Assembly: GCF_003097135.1 (NCBI RefSeq)
Contig: NZ_QEQL01000001.1
Span: forward strand, 1,054,001-1,118,000
Direction: 5' to 3'
Origin: Pseudomonas sp. URIL14HWK12:I12
Lineage (GTDB): Bacteria > Pseudomonadota > Gammaproteobacteria > Pseudomonadales > Pseudomonadaceae
DNA: 64,000 nucleotides
Numbering within the stretch: the stretch's first letter is position 1; each line of letters begins with the position of its first letter. Of the stretch, positions 19,100 through 28,100 are shown in pieces. The position numbers and the translations under genes were made by a program. The notes below the pieces were generated by a model. The model searched no databases and was not told the origin of the DNA. It saw only the letters and a list, made by a program, of their open reading frames with translations.

Positions 19100-20302
19100 A
19101 TGCTCGCACGGCTTTCAGGCAGCCCCACCTTGCAGTTGCTCTTGGCCACCCTGTGCGGGGCGCTGCTAGGCGTGCTCGATCCGGCGCTTGCGGTGAACAT
19201 GAAGCCACTGTCGGATGCTTTCATCCGCCTGATCGGCTGGCTGATGCCGTTGATGATGTTCCTGCTGACCGCCGCTGGCATGGCCGGCTTGGCACTGCGC
19301 CAGCGCGGCCTGGCCGGCAAGGTGCTGGTGTGCTTTCAAGGCCTGGCGGTGCTCTCGCTGGGCCTGGGTTGCGTGGTCGCGGAGTTGGCTCAGCCCGGTG
19401 CAGGTACTGTGGCTTTGGCGCAGCCGAGCCTGGCACTGAAGCCGGCCGGTTTCACTTGGTCAGGCACCACCGTGCTGCTGAGCCAGGCACTGCTTCACAA
19501 TCCCATCCTGCAGATCATGCTGGCAGGCTTGGCCACCGGTGCGCTGATCAACCTCACCTGTGCGCGGCGCCTGCACGCGCTGCTGGAGCGCGCCACAGCA
19601 CTGACGTTTCGCGGTTTGCGCATGTTGTTGCGCCTGACGCCGCTAGCCGCCTTCGGTGCCATGGCGTACACCCTCGGCAAATTCGGCCCTACCTCGATGC
19701 TGCCGCTGCTCGAATTCCTTGGGGTGATGTATTTGGCCTGCGCCGCCTTCATCCTGCTGATCCTCGCTCCGGCCGCCCAGGCCTCAGGCACCTCTTTGTG
19801 GGCGCTGATCAGGCACGTGAAAGCGGAACTGGCGCTGGTGACCTTCACTGGCTCATCGGTCGCCGCACTTGCGGGCCTGGTCGAAAAGCTCCAGGCGCTG
19901 GGTTGCGACCGGGCGGTAGTCAGGCTGGTGCTGACCACCGGCTACAGCTTCAACCTCTGCGGCTCCAACCTTTACCTGATCATCGCCGTGCTGTTTCTGG
20001 CACAAATGGCAGGTATCGAGCTTACGGCCACCGACCTGCTCACGTTGCTGGTCGTGGCGTTGATGACTTCGCTGGGGTCTACCAGCATGGCGGGTTCGGC
20101 TTTCTTCACCCTGCTGGTCACGCTGAACCTGCTGCACATCGTTCCGGCAGACAACGCCGCCTTGCTGCTGGGCGTGGAACGCCTGATGAAGTGCCGGGTG
20201 CTCACCAACGTGCTGGGCAACTGCGTGGCCTGCCTGGCCATCGCGCGCTGGCAGCACGCCGCACAGCCGGCGACCCGCCGCGACGAATCAGTACCGTCGT
20301 GA
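19100..20302 (+). CDS. Divergent dicarboxylate/amino acid:cation symporter (DAACS) family carrier
   Basis: The 400-aa polytopic protein aligns with DctA/GltP-type carriers. TGSSVAALAGLVEKLQALGCDRAVVRLVLTTGYSFNL corresponds in parts to the serine-rich hairpin HP1 and TM7 (motifs around 250-285). The sodium/substrate motif usually read N-(M/L)-D-G-T is NLCGS here (285-289), and the HP2 region is SLGSTSMAGSAFF. It is shorter at the N-terminus than DctA (about 430 aa). The ATG at 19100 begins a hydrophobic helix. The gene is divergent from a LysR gene and converges on an exported lyase that would yield fumarate-like products, so a C4-acid role fits, but the changed motif makes substrate and coupling ion uncertain. 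Confidence 0.8.
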   Translation: MLARLSGSPTLQLLLATLCGALLGVLDPALAVNMKPLSDAFIRLIGWLMPLMMFLLTAAGMAGLALRQRGLAGKVLVCFQGLAVLSLGLGCVVAELAQPGAGTVALAQPSLALKPAGFTWSGTTVLLSQALLHNPILQIMLAGLATGALINLTCARRLHALLERATALTFRGLRMLLRLTPLAAFGAMAYTLGKFGPTSMLPLLEFLGVMYLACAAFILLILAPAAQASGTSLWALIRHVKAELALVTFTGSSVAALAGLVEKLQALGCDRAVVRLVLTTGYSFNLCGSNLYLIIAVLFLAQMAGIELTATDLLTLLVVALMTSLGSTSMAGSAFFTLLVTLNLLHIVPADNAALLLGVERLMKCRVLTNVLGNCVACLAIARWQHAAQPATRRDESVPS

Positions 20303-20304
20303 AC

Positions 20305-20324
20305 GCATCGCCCGTGGGCGATGC
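20305..20324. terminator. Hairpin between convergent symporter and lyase genes
   Basis: GCATCGCCC and GGGCGATGC pair perfectly around GT, in the 33-nt gap between two convergent stops. No T-run is present. The sequence only loosely resembles a Pseudomonas REP element. Confidence 0.45.
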
Positions 20325-20335
20325 GCTCCTGCCCG

Positions 20336-21934
20336 CTAGCCCTTGGTCGGTAGCAGCTTACCGAACGCTTGGTCCAGCTTGCCTTCAGCCTGGGCCAGCT
20401 TCTGGCGGCGCTCGCGCAGCCAGCTCTGGTCGGCTTCAAGGTGCTGGTGTGCCTCGGCCAGCATGCGCTTGACCTCCTCAGGTTGTGGCCCACCCGTGCC
20501 TTTGCGGGTCTTGACCATGTTCTCCGGCGACAGCGAGGCGCGGAAAGCCGCTTCGTCCAACGGCAAGCTGTTGGGCTTCCACTGGTACTTGTCGGCCGCT
20601 TGGGTGTAGAGCTTCTGGGCATCGGCGTAGGGGAACGTCTTGGGTGTCAGGCCTTGGTCACGCGCCTGCTCGACGATCAACGAGGCGAAGCTGTGGCCAA
20701 TGCGAAACGGCACTTTGTGTGTGCGCTCAAGCGTATCGGCCAGTTCCATGGAGGTGGTCCATTCGTTCTCCAGCTCTTCGCGGGCCCGTTGCGGGTTGAT
20801 CTGGAGTGCATCGAATACCGCATCGGTCGCAGCGAACATGTCCTTGGCGGAATCGAACACCCCGAGCGAATCGAACGCGAACTTGTAGTCAGTCATGCCG
20901 GTGGTCACGTTGTGCGCACGCACGGTCACTGCCTGGGCCAACCCCACCACGTCGGACGCTTTTTCACGGGCCCGCATCAACAGGCCGGGGTTGCGCTTCT
21001 GGGGCATGGCGCTGCTTGTGTAGGTCTTTTCTTCGTCGAGCAGCAGCCAGGGGCGAATCTGGTGGTATTGCGTATGGATATCGCCGATCAGTGCGCCCAC
21101 CCGGATGGCCGAAGACGACGCAATATCTGCGGCCTCGATGGGAATGTCGTAAGTCGATACCTGGCTTGAATCCAGGGAGTTCTCCCGCACGCCATCGAAA
21201 CCCAGCAACTCAGCCATACGCTCCCGGTTCAGCGGGTAGGCCGAGTTGGCCAGTACCGCGGTGCCCATCGGGCTCTGGTTAAGCCGCTGGTACAGCTCGC
21301 GAATGCGCTGCCCGTCACGGTCGAAAGAAGCCTCGAAGGCCAGCAGGTAGTGGGCGTAGGTGATCGGCATGGCCTGCACGCCGTTGGTGTAGGCCGGCAC
21401 CAGGGTATCGATATTTTTGTCGGCCATTGCCAGCAAGCGTTCGCGGGTTGCATTCAGCGCCTGGGCATAGGCCAGTACATCGGAGCGCAACGTCGCCAGG
21501 CGGTAGGTGGCGAGCATGTCCTGGCGGCTGCGGCCAGAGTGAATAAGCGAAGCTTCGGGGCCGATCTTCTCGATCATGATTTCTTCGAGCTGCAACACGT
21601 CACTGGGCCGCTTGCCGTTGGGCTGGTCACCTTGTTCGATGGCATAACGCACCCCCGTGGCGATCTTCTGGCCCATCTCGGGTTTGACGATGCCCTCTTC
21701 AGTGAGCATGACGATCGAAGCCTTGTTGATTCGATTCAACCAGGCGAACTGGCTGTCGGCCGCGTTGCCCTTGGCCTTGGGCTTGTCGACGGTGGCACCG
21801 ATCTTCGCCGCTTGGGCAGCGCACTGCTCGGTGGTCTTGCACGGCAGGTCTGCGGTATTGGCCGCCAGGGCAAGGTGGCTGTGGAACAGGGCGCACACCA
21901 CGGCCAGGTGGATCAGGTTCTTTTTGACAGGCAT
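20336..21934 (-). CDS. Argininosuccinate-lyase-like enzyme with signal peptide (probably periplasmic)
   Basis: The 532-residue protein belongs to the fumarase/aspartase/argininosuccinate lyase superfamily. IHSGRSRQDM (131-140) matches the ASL GRSR-N-D motif, and TSSAMPQKRNPG (307-317) is the superfamily signature loop. The start MPVKKNLIHLAVVCALFHSHLALA is a classical signal peptide, absent from cytoplasmic ArgH. The usual T-H-x-Q segment reads TNGVQ (183-187), so a catalytic-region His is missing. Superfamily members eliminate fumarate from N- or O-succinyl-type substrates. The gene lies 64 nt downstream of an OprD-type porin in the same direction, suggesting uptake of a substrate and cleavage in the periplasm. 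The substrate is unknown; arginine biosynthesis is unlikely. Confidence 0.85.
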   Translation of the reverse strand: MPVKKNLIHLAVVCALFHSHLALAANTADLPCKTTEQCAAQAAKIGATVDKPKAKGNAADSQFAWLNRINKASIVMLTEEGIVKPEMGQKIATGVRYAIEQGDQPNGKRPSDVLQLEEIMIEKIGPEASLIHSGRSRQDMLATYRLATLRSDVLAYAQALNATRERLLAMADKNIDTLVPAYTNGVQAMPITYAHYLLAFEASFDRDGQRIRELYQRLNQSPMGTAVLANSAYPLNRERMAELLGFDGVRENSLDSSQVSTYDIPIEAADIASSSAIRVGALIGDIHTQYHQIRPWLLLDEEKTYTSSAMPQKRNPGLLMRAREKASDVVGLAQAVTVRAHNVTTGMTDYKFAFDSLGVFDSAKDMFAATDAVFDALQINPQRAREELENEWTTSMELADTLERTHKVPFRIGHSFASLIVEQARDQGLTPKTFPYADAQKLYTQAADKYQWKPNSLPLDEAAFRASLSPENMVKTRKGTGGPQPEEVKRMLAEAHQHLEADQSWLRERRQKLAQAEGKLDQAFGKLLPTKG

Positions 21935-21998
21935 TTCAGGCTCCGGGCGGCGCTTGCCGCAAGTTGAGCGGGTGGGAAGTTGCCGGCGCAGGTGCATC

Positions 21999-23243
21999 TC
22001 ACAGCAACGGCAGCGTGTAGCTGACGATCACGCGGTTCTGGTCGATGTTGTTACCGCCGTTGCTGCGGTAGGTGCCGTTACGCCATTTGAGCTCGAGGTT
22101 CTTCAATGGGCCGCTTTGGAACACATAGGCAAGGTCTGTATTGCGCTCCCACTCCGTGCCCTCTTTGTTGCCCCGCGCAAAATGGTCGCCTTGCAGGTAG
22201 CGGGTCATGAAGCTGAGCCCAGGCACGCCCAGGGCGGCGAAGTCATAGTCGTAGCGGGCCTGCCAGGAGCGCTCCTGCGGGTTGGCGAAGTCCGGCGAAA
22301 TCATCACGTAGTTGACGAGAAAGGAGTCGGTACCGGCCAAATGCGCAAAGCCTGTTACACCCTTCATTTTCTGATAGGCCACACCAAAGCTGTGGCTTTG
22401 GAGGGTGTAGGTGAAGCGCGCGCCGATCGCCGTGTTGTCGATATTGGTGTTGCCGTCCTTGAGCGAGCGGGCATAACGCAGGTCGCTCTTGAGCGACTGC
22501 CCTGGCGCCAGTGTGACGTTGTGCAGCAGCGTGACGATATGCTGCTGGTAATTGTTCTCCAGGGCACCGTAGTGGTAGGCGGTGGTAAGCCCTTTGGTCC
22601 AGTTGTAGCTGGCGCTGGCAAAATCGAAGCGGTCGCTGGCCTGGCCGCCACGGATGCCCTTGCCCTCCACCTCGATGAGCTCGTGGCCGCTGTCGTTGCG
22701 CTCGGTATTACGGGTCAGCCGCCCCAGATTGAGCGTCAGGTCGGTGATGTCTTTGGAGGTAAGCTGCGCCCCACGGAAGGTCTGCGGCAGCAACCGGCCG
22801 TCATTGGGCAGCACGGTCGGCAGCTTGGGCATCAAGGTGCCGGCCCGCAGCACGCTCTTGGCCACGCGCGCCTTGGCAGCCACCCCGGCACGGCCGTAAT
22901 TGCCAGGCGCCTTTTCATCGCCCACCGGCAGCAGCCCGGAGTTGCGCCGCTCAGGGCCCGAATCCAGCTTCAAGCCGAACAGCCCGATGGCATCGACACC
23001 AAAACCCACCGGGCCGTCGGTGAAACCGGACTCGTAGGTGAGCAGCAAGCCTTGGGCCCATTCGTCACGCTTGGACTGGGCGGCGCCTGCCTGGCGATAG
23101 TCGCTGTTGAAGTAGAAATTGCGAAATTCGAGTTCGGCCTTGCTGTCTTCGAGCAGGTCCGCTTCGGCAAAGCCTGGAAAGGCAAGGCTCAGGCCGAGCG
23201 CGGCCGCCGACGTGAAGCCGAGAGAGGCGGGGCTTTTGTACAT
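21999..23243 (-). CDS. OprD-family outer-membrane porin
   Basis: This 414-aa protein has an N-terminal signal peptide (ending near FPGFAEA) and an OprD-type start to the mature chain (FLEDSKAELEFRNFYFNSDYR-like segment in parts). Alternating beta-strands, the characteristic ERRNSGLLPV region, and a C-terminal strand ending in a hydrophobic residue (VIVSYTLPLL) complete it. OprD/Opd porins in Pseudomonas admit specific small carboxylates or amino acids. It is followed after 64 nt by the exported lyase gene, so the two probably form an operon. The start at MYKSPASLGF (23243) is preferred to an ATG 18 bases upstream. Which carboxylate it takes is not evident. Confidence 0.9.
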   Translation of the reverse strand: MYKSPASLGFTSAAALGLSLAFPGFAEADLLEDSKAELEFRNFYFNSDYRQAGAAQSKRDEWAQGLLLTYESGFTDGPVGFGVDAIGLFGLKLDSGPERRNSGLLPVGDEKAPGNYGRAGVAAKARVAKSVLRAGTLMPKLPTVLPNDGRLLPQTFRGAQLTSKDITDLTLNLGRLTRNTERNDSGHELIEVEGKGIRGGQASDRFDFASASYNWTKGLTTAYHYGALENNYQQHIVTLLHNVTLAPGQSLKSDLRYARSLKDGNTNIDNTAIGARFTYTLQSHSFGVAYQKMKGVTGFAHLAGTDSFLVNYVMISPDFANPQERSWQARYDYDFAALGVPGLSFMTRYLQGDHFARGNKEGTEWERNTDLAYVFQSGPLKNLELKWRNGTYRSNGGNNIDQNRVIVSYTLPLL

Positions 23244-23460
23244 TGTTTTATCCCGTGGCATCGCTTGTTGTTATTGGAGGCGTGCAGGTGCGGCTCGTAT
23301 GGCCACGGGAGGAAGCGTACCGAGCAAAGCTCGACATTAAAAATATATAAAAAATAGTACCTAGATACTTTGTGCGTATGAGTTATCTAGCCGACAGCCA
23401 TTGACGGCTTCCCGGTACCCGCTACCTTCATCGGCATTCAACCACCGGCAGCCAAAACGA
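23244..23460 (-). promoter_or_regulatory. Upstream region of the porin-lyase operon, with an AT-rich tract
   Basis: The 217 nt between the porin start and the gap terminator contain no gene. Bases 23335-23395 are unusually AT-rich for this genome (ATTAAAAATATATAAAAAA, then TAGTACCTAGATACTTTG). Several -10-like hexamers are present on the minus strand, but no unambiguous -35/-10 pair. Confidence 0.45.
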
Positions 23461-23489
23461 AAACGCCCCGGTCATCGACCGGGGCGTTT
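23461..23489 (-). terminator. Rho-independent terminator of gap
   Basis: A 13-bp perfect stem (AAACGCCCCGGTC with GACCGGGGCGTTT) surrounds a 3-nt loop. On the minus strand TTTTCGTTTT completes a classical terminator 18 nt after the gap stop. Confidence 0.9.
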
Positions 23490-23507
23490 CTTTGCATCAA
23501 CCGTGTA

Positions 23508-24962
23508 TCAATGCGGGAAGGCTGGCGGGTTGACCTTGGCCATGTCTTCGAGCACGCGGACTACCTGGCAGCTGTAGCCGAATTCGTTGTCATACCACAC
23601 GTAGAGGTTGACGCGGTTGTCGTTGACGATGGTGGCCTGGGCATCGACCACACCCGCGTAACGCGAGCCGACAAAGTCGGTGGACACGACTTCGCTGGAG
23701 TCGACATAGTCGATCTGCTTGGACAGCTCCGAGTGCAGCGATACGTCGCGCAGGTACTCGTTGATCTCTTCACGAGTAGTGGCTTTCTCCAGGTTCAAAC
23801 TGAGGATGGCCATCGACACGTTCGGCGTCGGTACACGAATGGCGTTGCCGGTCAGCTTGCCCGCCAGCTCTGGAAGCGCCTTGGCGGCCGCGGTGGCGGC
23901 GCCGGTTTCGGTGATCACCATGTTCAGCGCAGCGCTACGGCCACGGCGCGAACCTTTGTGGAAGTTGTCGATCAGGTTCTGGTCGTTGGTGTAGGAGTGA
24001 ACGGTTTCGACGTGGCCGTTGACGATGCCGTACTGGTCATTCACGGCCTTGAGCACCGGTACGATGGCGTTGGTGGTGCACGAGGCGGCCGAGATGATCT
24101 GGTCGCTGTCTTCGATGATGCCGTGGTTGATGCCATGCACGATGTTCTTGAGCTTGCCCTTGCCCGGTGCGGTCAGCACCACGCGCGCGGCACCCGGGCA
24201 GGCCAGGTGCTGGGCCAGGCCGTCGGCATCACGCCATACGCCGGTGTTGTCGACGATCAGCGCGTTCTCGATACCGTACTGGGTGTAGTCGACCTCGGCC
24301 GGGCTCTTGGCGTAGATCACCTGAATCAGGTTGCCGTTGACGTTGAGCGTGTTGTGCTCTTCGTCTACCTGTATGGTGCCTTCGAAGGTGCCGTGGACCG
24401 AATCGCGGCGCAGCAGGCTGGCACGCTTGGCCAGGTCGTCTTTAGAACCCTGGCGGACCACGATGGCGCGAACGCGCAGGCCATCGCCACCACCGGTTTT
24501 TTCGATCAGGATGCGCGCCAGCAGGCGGCCGATGCGGCCAAAACCGTAGAGCACGACGTCCTGGCCCTTGCGCACGCCCAGGGTGGTGGTCTGCTTGCCA
24601 ACCACCTCGGCCAGCTCTTCACGCACGAACTGGTCGGCGCTGCGGCCGTTGCCTTCGGCCTTGAACTTCTCGGCCAGCTTGCCCAGGTCGACCGAGGCCG
24701 CACCCAGCTTCAGCTCGCTCATGGCCTTGAGCAGCGGGAAGGTTTCGTGCACCGACAGCTCGTGCTCATCGGCCTGGCGGTGACGAGCGAAGCGGTGGGC
24801 CTTGAGGATCTGGATCACGGAGCGGTTGATCAGGCTGCGGCCGAAGATCGAACTCACCACGTTGTTGTTGCGGTAGAGCTGGCCGATCAGAGGGATCATC
24901 GCCTCCGCCAGCGCTTCACGATCGATCCATTCACCAAGGCACTGGTCGGGCTTCTGAGTCAC
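23508..24962 (-). CDS. gap: Glyceraldehyde-3-phosphate dehydrogenase, long (about 484 aa) type
   Basis: It interconverts glyceraldehyde-3-phosphate and 1,3-bisphosphoglycerate. The catalytic core has the NAD(P)-binding GFGRIGR (140-146), active-site SAASCTTNAI with Cys295, HSYTNDQNL, and C-terminal WYDNEFGYSCQV. A 125-residue N-terminal extension (with RNNNVVSSIFGRSLINRSVIQ) precedes the usual GAPDH fold. This marks the long form found in pseudomonads beside a standard Gap; I recall it as gap-2/gapB, possibly used in gluconeogenesis. The start is a GTG at 24962 with GGAAGG upstream. It is divergent from mfd. Confidence 0.94.
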   Translation of the reverse strand: MTQKPDQCLGEWIDREALAEAMIPLIGQLYRNNNVVSSIFGRSLINRSVIQILKAHRFARHRQADEHELSVHETFPLLKAMSELKLGAASVDLGKLAEKFKAEGNGRSADQFVREELAEVVGKQTTTLGVRKGQDVVLYGFGRIGRLLARILIEKTGGGDGLRVRAIVVRQGSKDDLAKRASLLRRDSVHGTFEGTIQVDEEHNTLNVNGNLIQVIYAKSPAEVDYTQYGIENALIVDNTGVWRDADGLAQHLACPGAARVVLTAPGKGKLKNIVHGINHGIIEDSDQIISAASCTTNAIVPVLKAVNDQYGIVNGHVETVHSYTNDQNLIDNFHKGSRRGRSAALNMVITETGAATAAAKALPELAGKLTGNAIRVPTPNVSMAILSLNLEKATTREEINEYLRDVSLHSELSKQIDYVDSSEVVSTDFVGSRYAGVVDAQATIVNDNRVNLYVWYDNEFGYSCQVVRVLEDMAKVNPPAFPH

Positions 24963-25002
24963 GGGGAACCTTCCACATGTAGGGGATGAAAAACGGGGCT
25001 AC

Positions 25003-25032
25003 ATTATGAACGCGCCCCTTCTCGAATAGCAA
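25003..25032 (-). promoter_or_regulatory. Candidate sigma-70 promoter of gap
   Basis: On the minus strand TTGCTA (25032-25027) and CATAAT (25008-25003) are spaced 18 bp, 41 nt upstream of the gap GTG. It was found by eye. Confidence 0.5.
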
Positions 25033-25099
25033 CGTACCGCTTTACGACGGCTGCATAGACCGCGCCAGGGCCCTGGAAGTTCGCAGGCACCGTGCAGGC

Positions 25100-25129
25100 C
25101 TGACAGCTGGCACTCCTGGCCGGTATAGT
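25100..25129 (+). promoter_or_regulatory. Candidate sigma-70 promoter of mfd
   Basis: CTGACA (25100-25105) and TATAGT (25124-25129) are spaced 18 bp, 50 nt before the mfd GTG. Confidence 0.55.
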
Positions 25130-25179
25130 GGTCGATCTTTGTTTGAAGCCCGTTCGTTCGCCAGGAGTGCACCCCGACC

Positions 25180-28100
25180 GTGCCTGTATTGCGCCTTCCG
25201 CCACTGCCCACCGCGGCCGCCGCCGCGTCCACCGGCAAACAGACCTGGAGCGGCCTGCACGGCGCCGCCCTGCCCCTGGCCATTGCCGAAGCGGCCAGCG
25301 GTGCGCAGCGTTTCACCCTGCTGCTGACCACCGACAGCCAGAGCGCCGACCGCCTGGAACAGGAGTTGCGCTTCTTCGCTCCGCACCTGCCGGTGCTGCA
25401 TTTCCCCGACTGGGAAACCCTGCCTTACGACCTGTTCTCACCGCACCAGGACATCGTTTCGCAGCGCATCGCCAGCCTTTACCGGCTGCCGGAGCTGGCC
25501 CATGGGGTGCTTGTAGTGCCGATCACCACCGCACTCCACCGCCTGGCCCCCACGCAGTTCCTGCTGGGCAGCAGCCTGGTGCTGGACGTGGGCCAGAAAC
25601 TCGATGTCGAGCAGACCCGCGCACGCCTGGAAGCGGCCGGTTATCGGTACGTCGACACGGTCTACGAGCACGGCGAATTCACCGTGCGCGGCGCGCTGAT
25701 CGACCTGTTCCCGATGGGCAGCCGCCTGCCCTACCGCATCGACCTGTTCGACGACGAGATAGAAACCCTGCGCACCTTCGACCCCGAGACCCAGCGCTCG
25801 GTCGACAAAGTCGAGTCGGTGCGGCTGCTGCCAGCCCGGGAATTCCCGCTGCAAAAAGACGCCGTAACCCGTTTCAAGGCGCGGTTTCGCGAGCGCTTCG
25901 ACGTCGACTTCCGTAAAAGCCCCATCTTCCAGGACCTCAACAGCGGCATCACGCCGGCCGGCATCGAGTATTACCTGCCACTGTTCTTCGAAAACACCGC
26001 CACCCTGTTCGACTATCTGCCCGAAGGCACCCAGGTCATCTCCCTGCCGGGCATCGAGCAGGCAGCCGAGCAGTTCTGGAGCGATGTGCGCGGCCGCTTC
26101 GAGGAGCGCCGCATCGACCCTATGCGCCCTTTATTGCCGCCGGCTGAATTGTTTCTGCCGGTCGAAGACTGCTTCGCTCGCCTGAAAGCCTGGCCACGCG
26201 TGGTCGCCGGGCGCGAAGTCGAAGGCGCCAAGGCCTGCGTGCCCTGCGAGCCGCTGCCAGACCTCGCCATCGAGGCCAAGGCCAGCCAGCCGATGAGTGC
26301 CTTGGCAAATTTTCTCGACCAGTTCCCCGGCCGCGTGCTGTTTACCGCCGAGTCGGCGGGCCGGCGCGAAGTGTTGCTGGAGCTGCTCGAGCGGCTGAAG
26401 CTGCGCCCCAAGGGCGTAGACAGCTGGGCAGAGTTCGCAGGCGGCGAAGACCGCCTTGCCATTACCCTAGCCCCCCTGGAAGAAGGCCTGTGCCTGCGCG
26501 ACCCGGCCCTTGCACTGGTGCCGGAAAGCCCTCTGTTCGGCCAGCGGGTGATGCAGCGCAGGCGCCGCGACAAGCGCAACGATGCCAGCAACGACGCGGT
26601 GATCAAGAACCTCACCGAACTGCGCGAAGGCGCCCCGGTGGTGCACATCGACCACGGTGTGGGCCGCTACCTGGGCCTGGCCACCCTCGAGATCGACAAC
26701 CAGGCCGCCGAGTTCCTCACCCTGGCCTATGCCGACGACGCCAAGCTCTACGTGCCCGTGGCCAATTTGCACCTGATCGCGCGCTACACCGGCAGCGACG
26801 ATGCCCTGGCGCCGTTGCACAAGCTGGGCTCCGAAGCCTGGCAGAAGGCCAAGCGCAAAGCGGCCGAACAGGTACGCGACGTGGCCGCCGAGCTGCTGGA
26901 TATCTACGCTCGCCGTGCCGCGCGCAAAGGCCATGCATTCGCCGACCCCGCGCTGGACTACCAGACCTTCAGCGCAGGCTTCGCCTTCGAGGAAACCCCT
27001 GACCAATACAGCGCCATCGAGGCAGTGCGCGCCGACATGCTCGCGCCCAAGCCCATGGATCGCCTGGTGTGCGGCGATGTGGGCTTCGGCAAGACCGAAG
27101 TGGCCATGCGCGCCGCCTTCATCGCCGTGCACAGCGGCCGCCAGGTAGCCGTGCTGGTGCCCACCACCCTGTTGGCCCAGCAACACTACAACAGCTTTCG
27201 CGACCGCTTCGCCGACTGGCCGGTGCGGGTAGAGGTGATGAGCCGCTTCAAGTCGGCCAAGGAAGTCGACGCGGCGGTGGCAGAGCTGGCCGAAGGCAAG
27301 ATCGACATCGTCATCGGCACCCACAAGCTGCTGTCCGAAGATGTGAAGTTCAAGCAACTGGGCCTGGCCATCATCGACGAGGAGCACCGTTTCGGCGTGC
27401 GCCAGAAGGAGCAGCTCAAGGCGCTGCGCAGCGAGGTGGACATCCTTACCCTGACCGCCACGCCAATCCCGCGCACCCTGAACATGGCGATGTCGGGCAT
27501 GCGCGATCTCTCGATCATCGCAACGCCGCCGGCGCGGCGGCTGTCGGTACGCACCTTCGTGATGGAGCAGAACAAGAGCACCATCAAGGAGGCGCTGCTG
27601 CGTGAGCTGCTACGCGGCGGCCAGGTGTACTTCCTGCACAACGATGTGAAGACCATCGAAAAATGCGCGGCAGACCTCGCCGAACTGGTCCCTGAAGCAC
27701 GCATCGGCATCGGCCACGGGCAGATGCGCGAGCGTGAACTCGAACAGGTGATGAGCGATTTCTACCACAAGCGCTTCAATGTGCTGGTGGCCTCCACCAT
27801 CATCGAAACCGGCATCGACGTGCCCAGCGCCAACACCATCATCATCGAACGCGCCGACAAGTTCGGCCTGGCCCAGCTGCACCAACTGCGCGGGCGCGTG
27901 GGCCGCAGCCACCACCAGGCTTACGCCTACCTGCTGACCCCGCCGCGCCAGGCCATCACCCCGGACGCCGAAAAACGCCTGGAAGCGATCGCCAACACCC
28001 AGGACCTTGGCGCAGGCTTCGTGCTGGCCACCAATGACCTGGAAATCCGCGGCGCCGGCGAGCTGCTCGGCGATGGCCAGAGCGGCCAGATCCAGGCGGT

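Noticed and set aside
20305..20324. Possible REP (repetitive extragenic palindromic) element
   Set aside because: The hairpin lies in the right kind of place but lacks the P. putida REP core I know, and no second copy was seen in the window.
23511..24989. 492-aa plus-strand ORF opposite gap
   Set aside because: It is a GC-rich antisense shadow of a clear GAPDH gene, with low-complexity Val/Asp/Gly composition and no motif.
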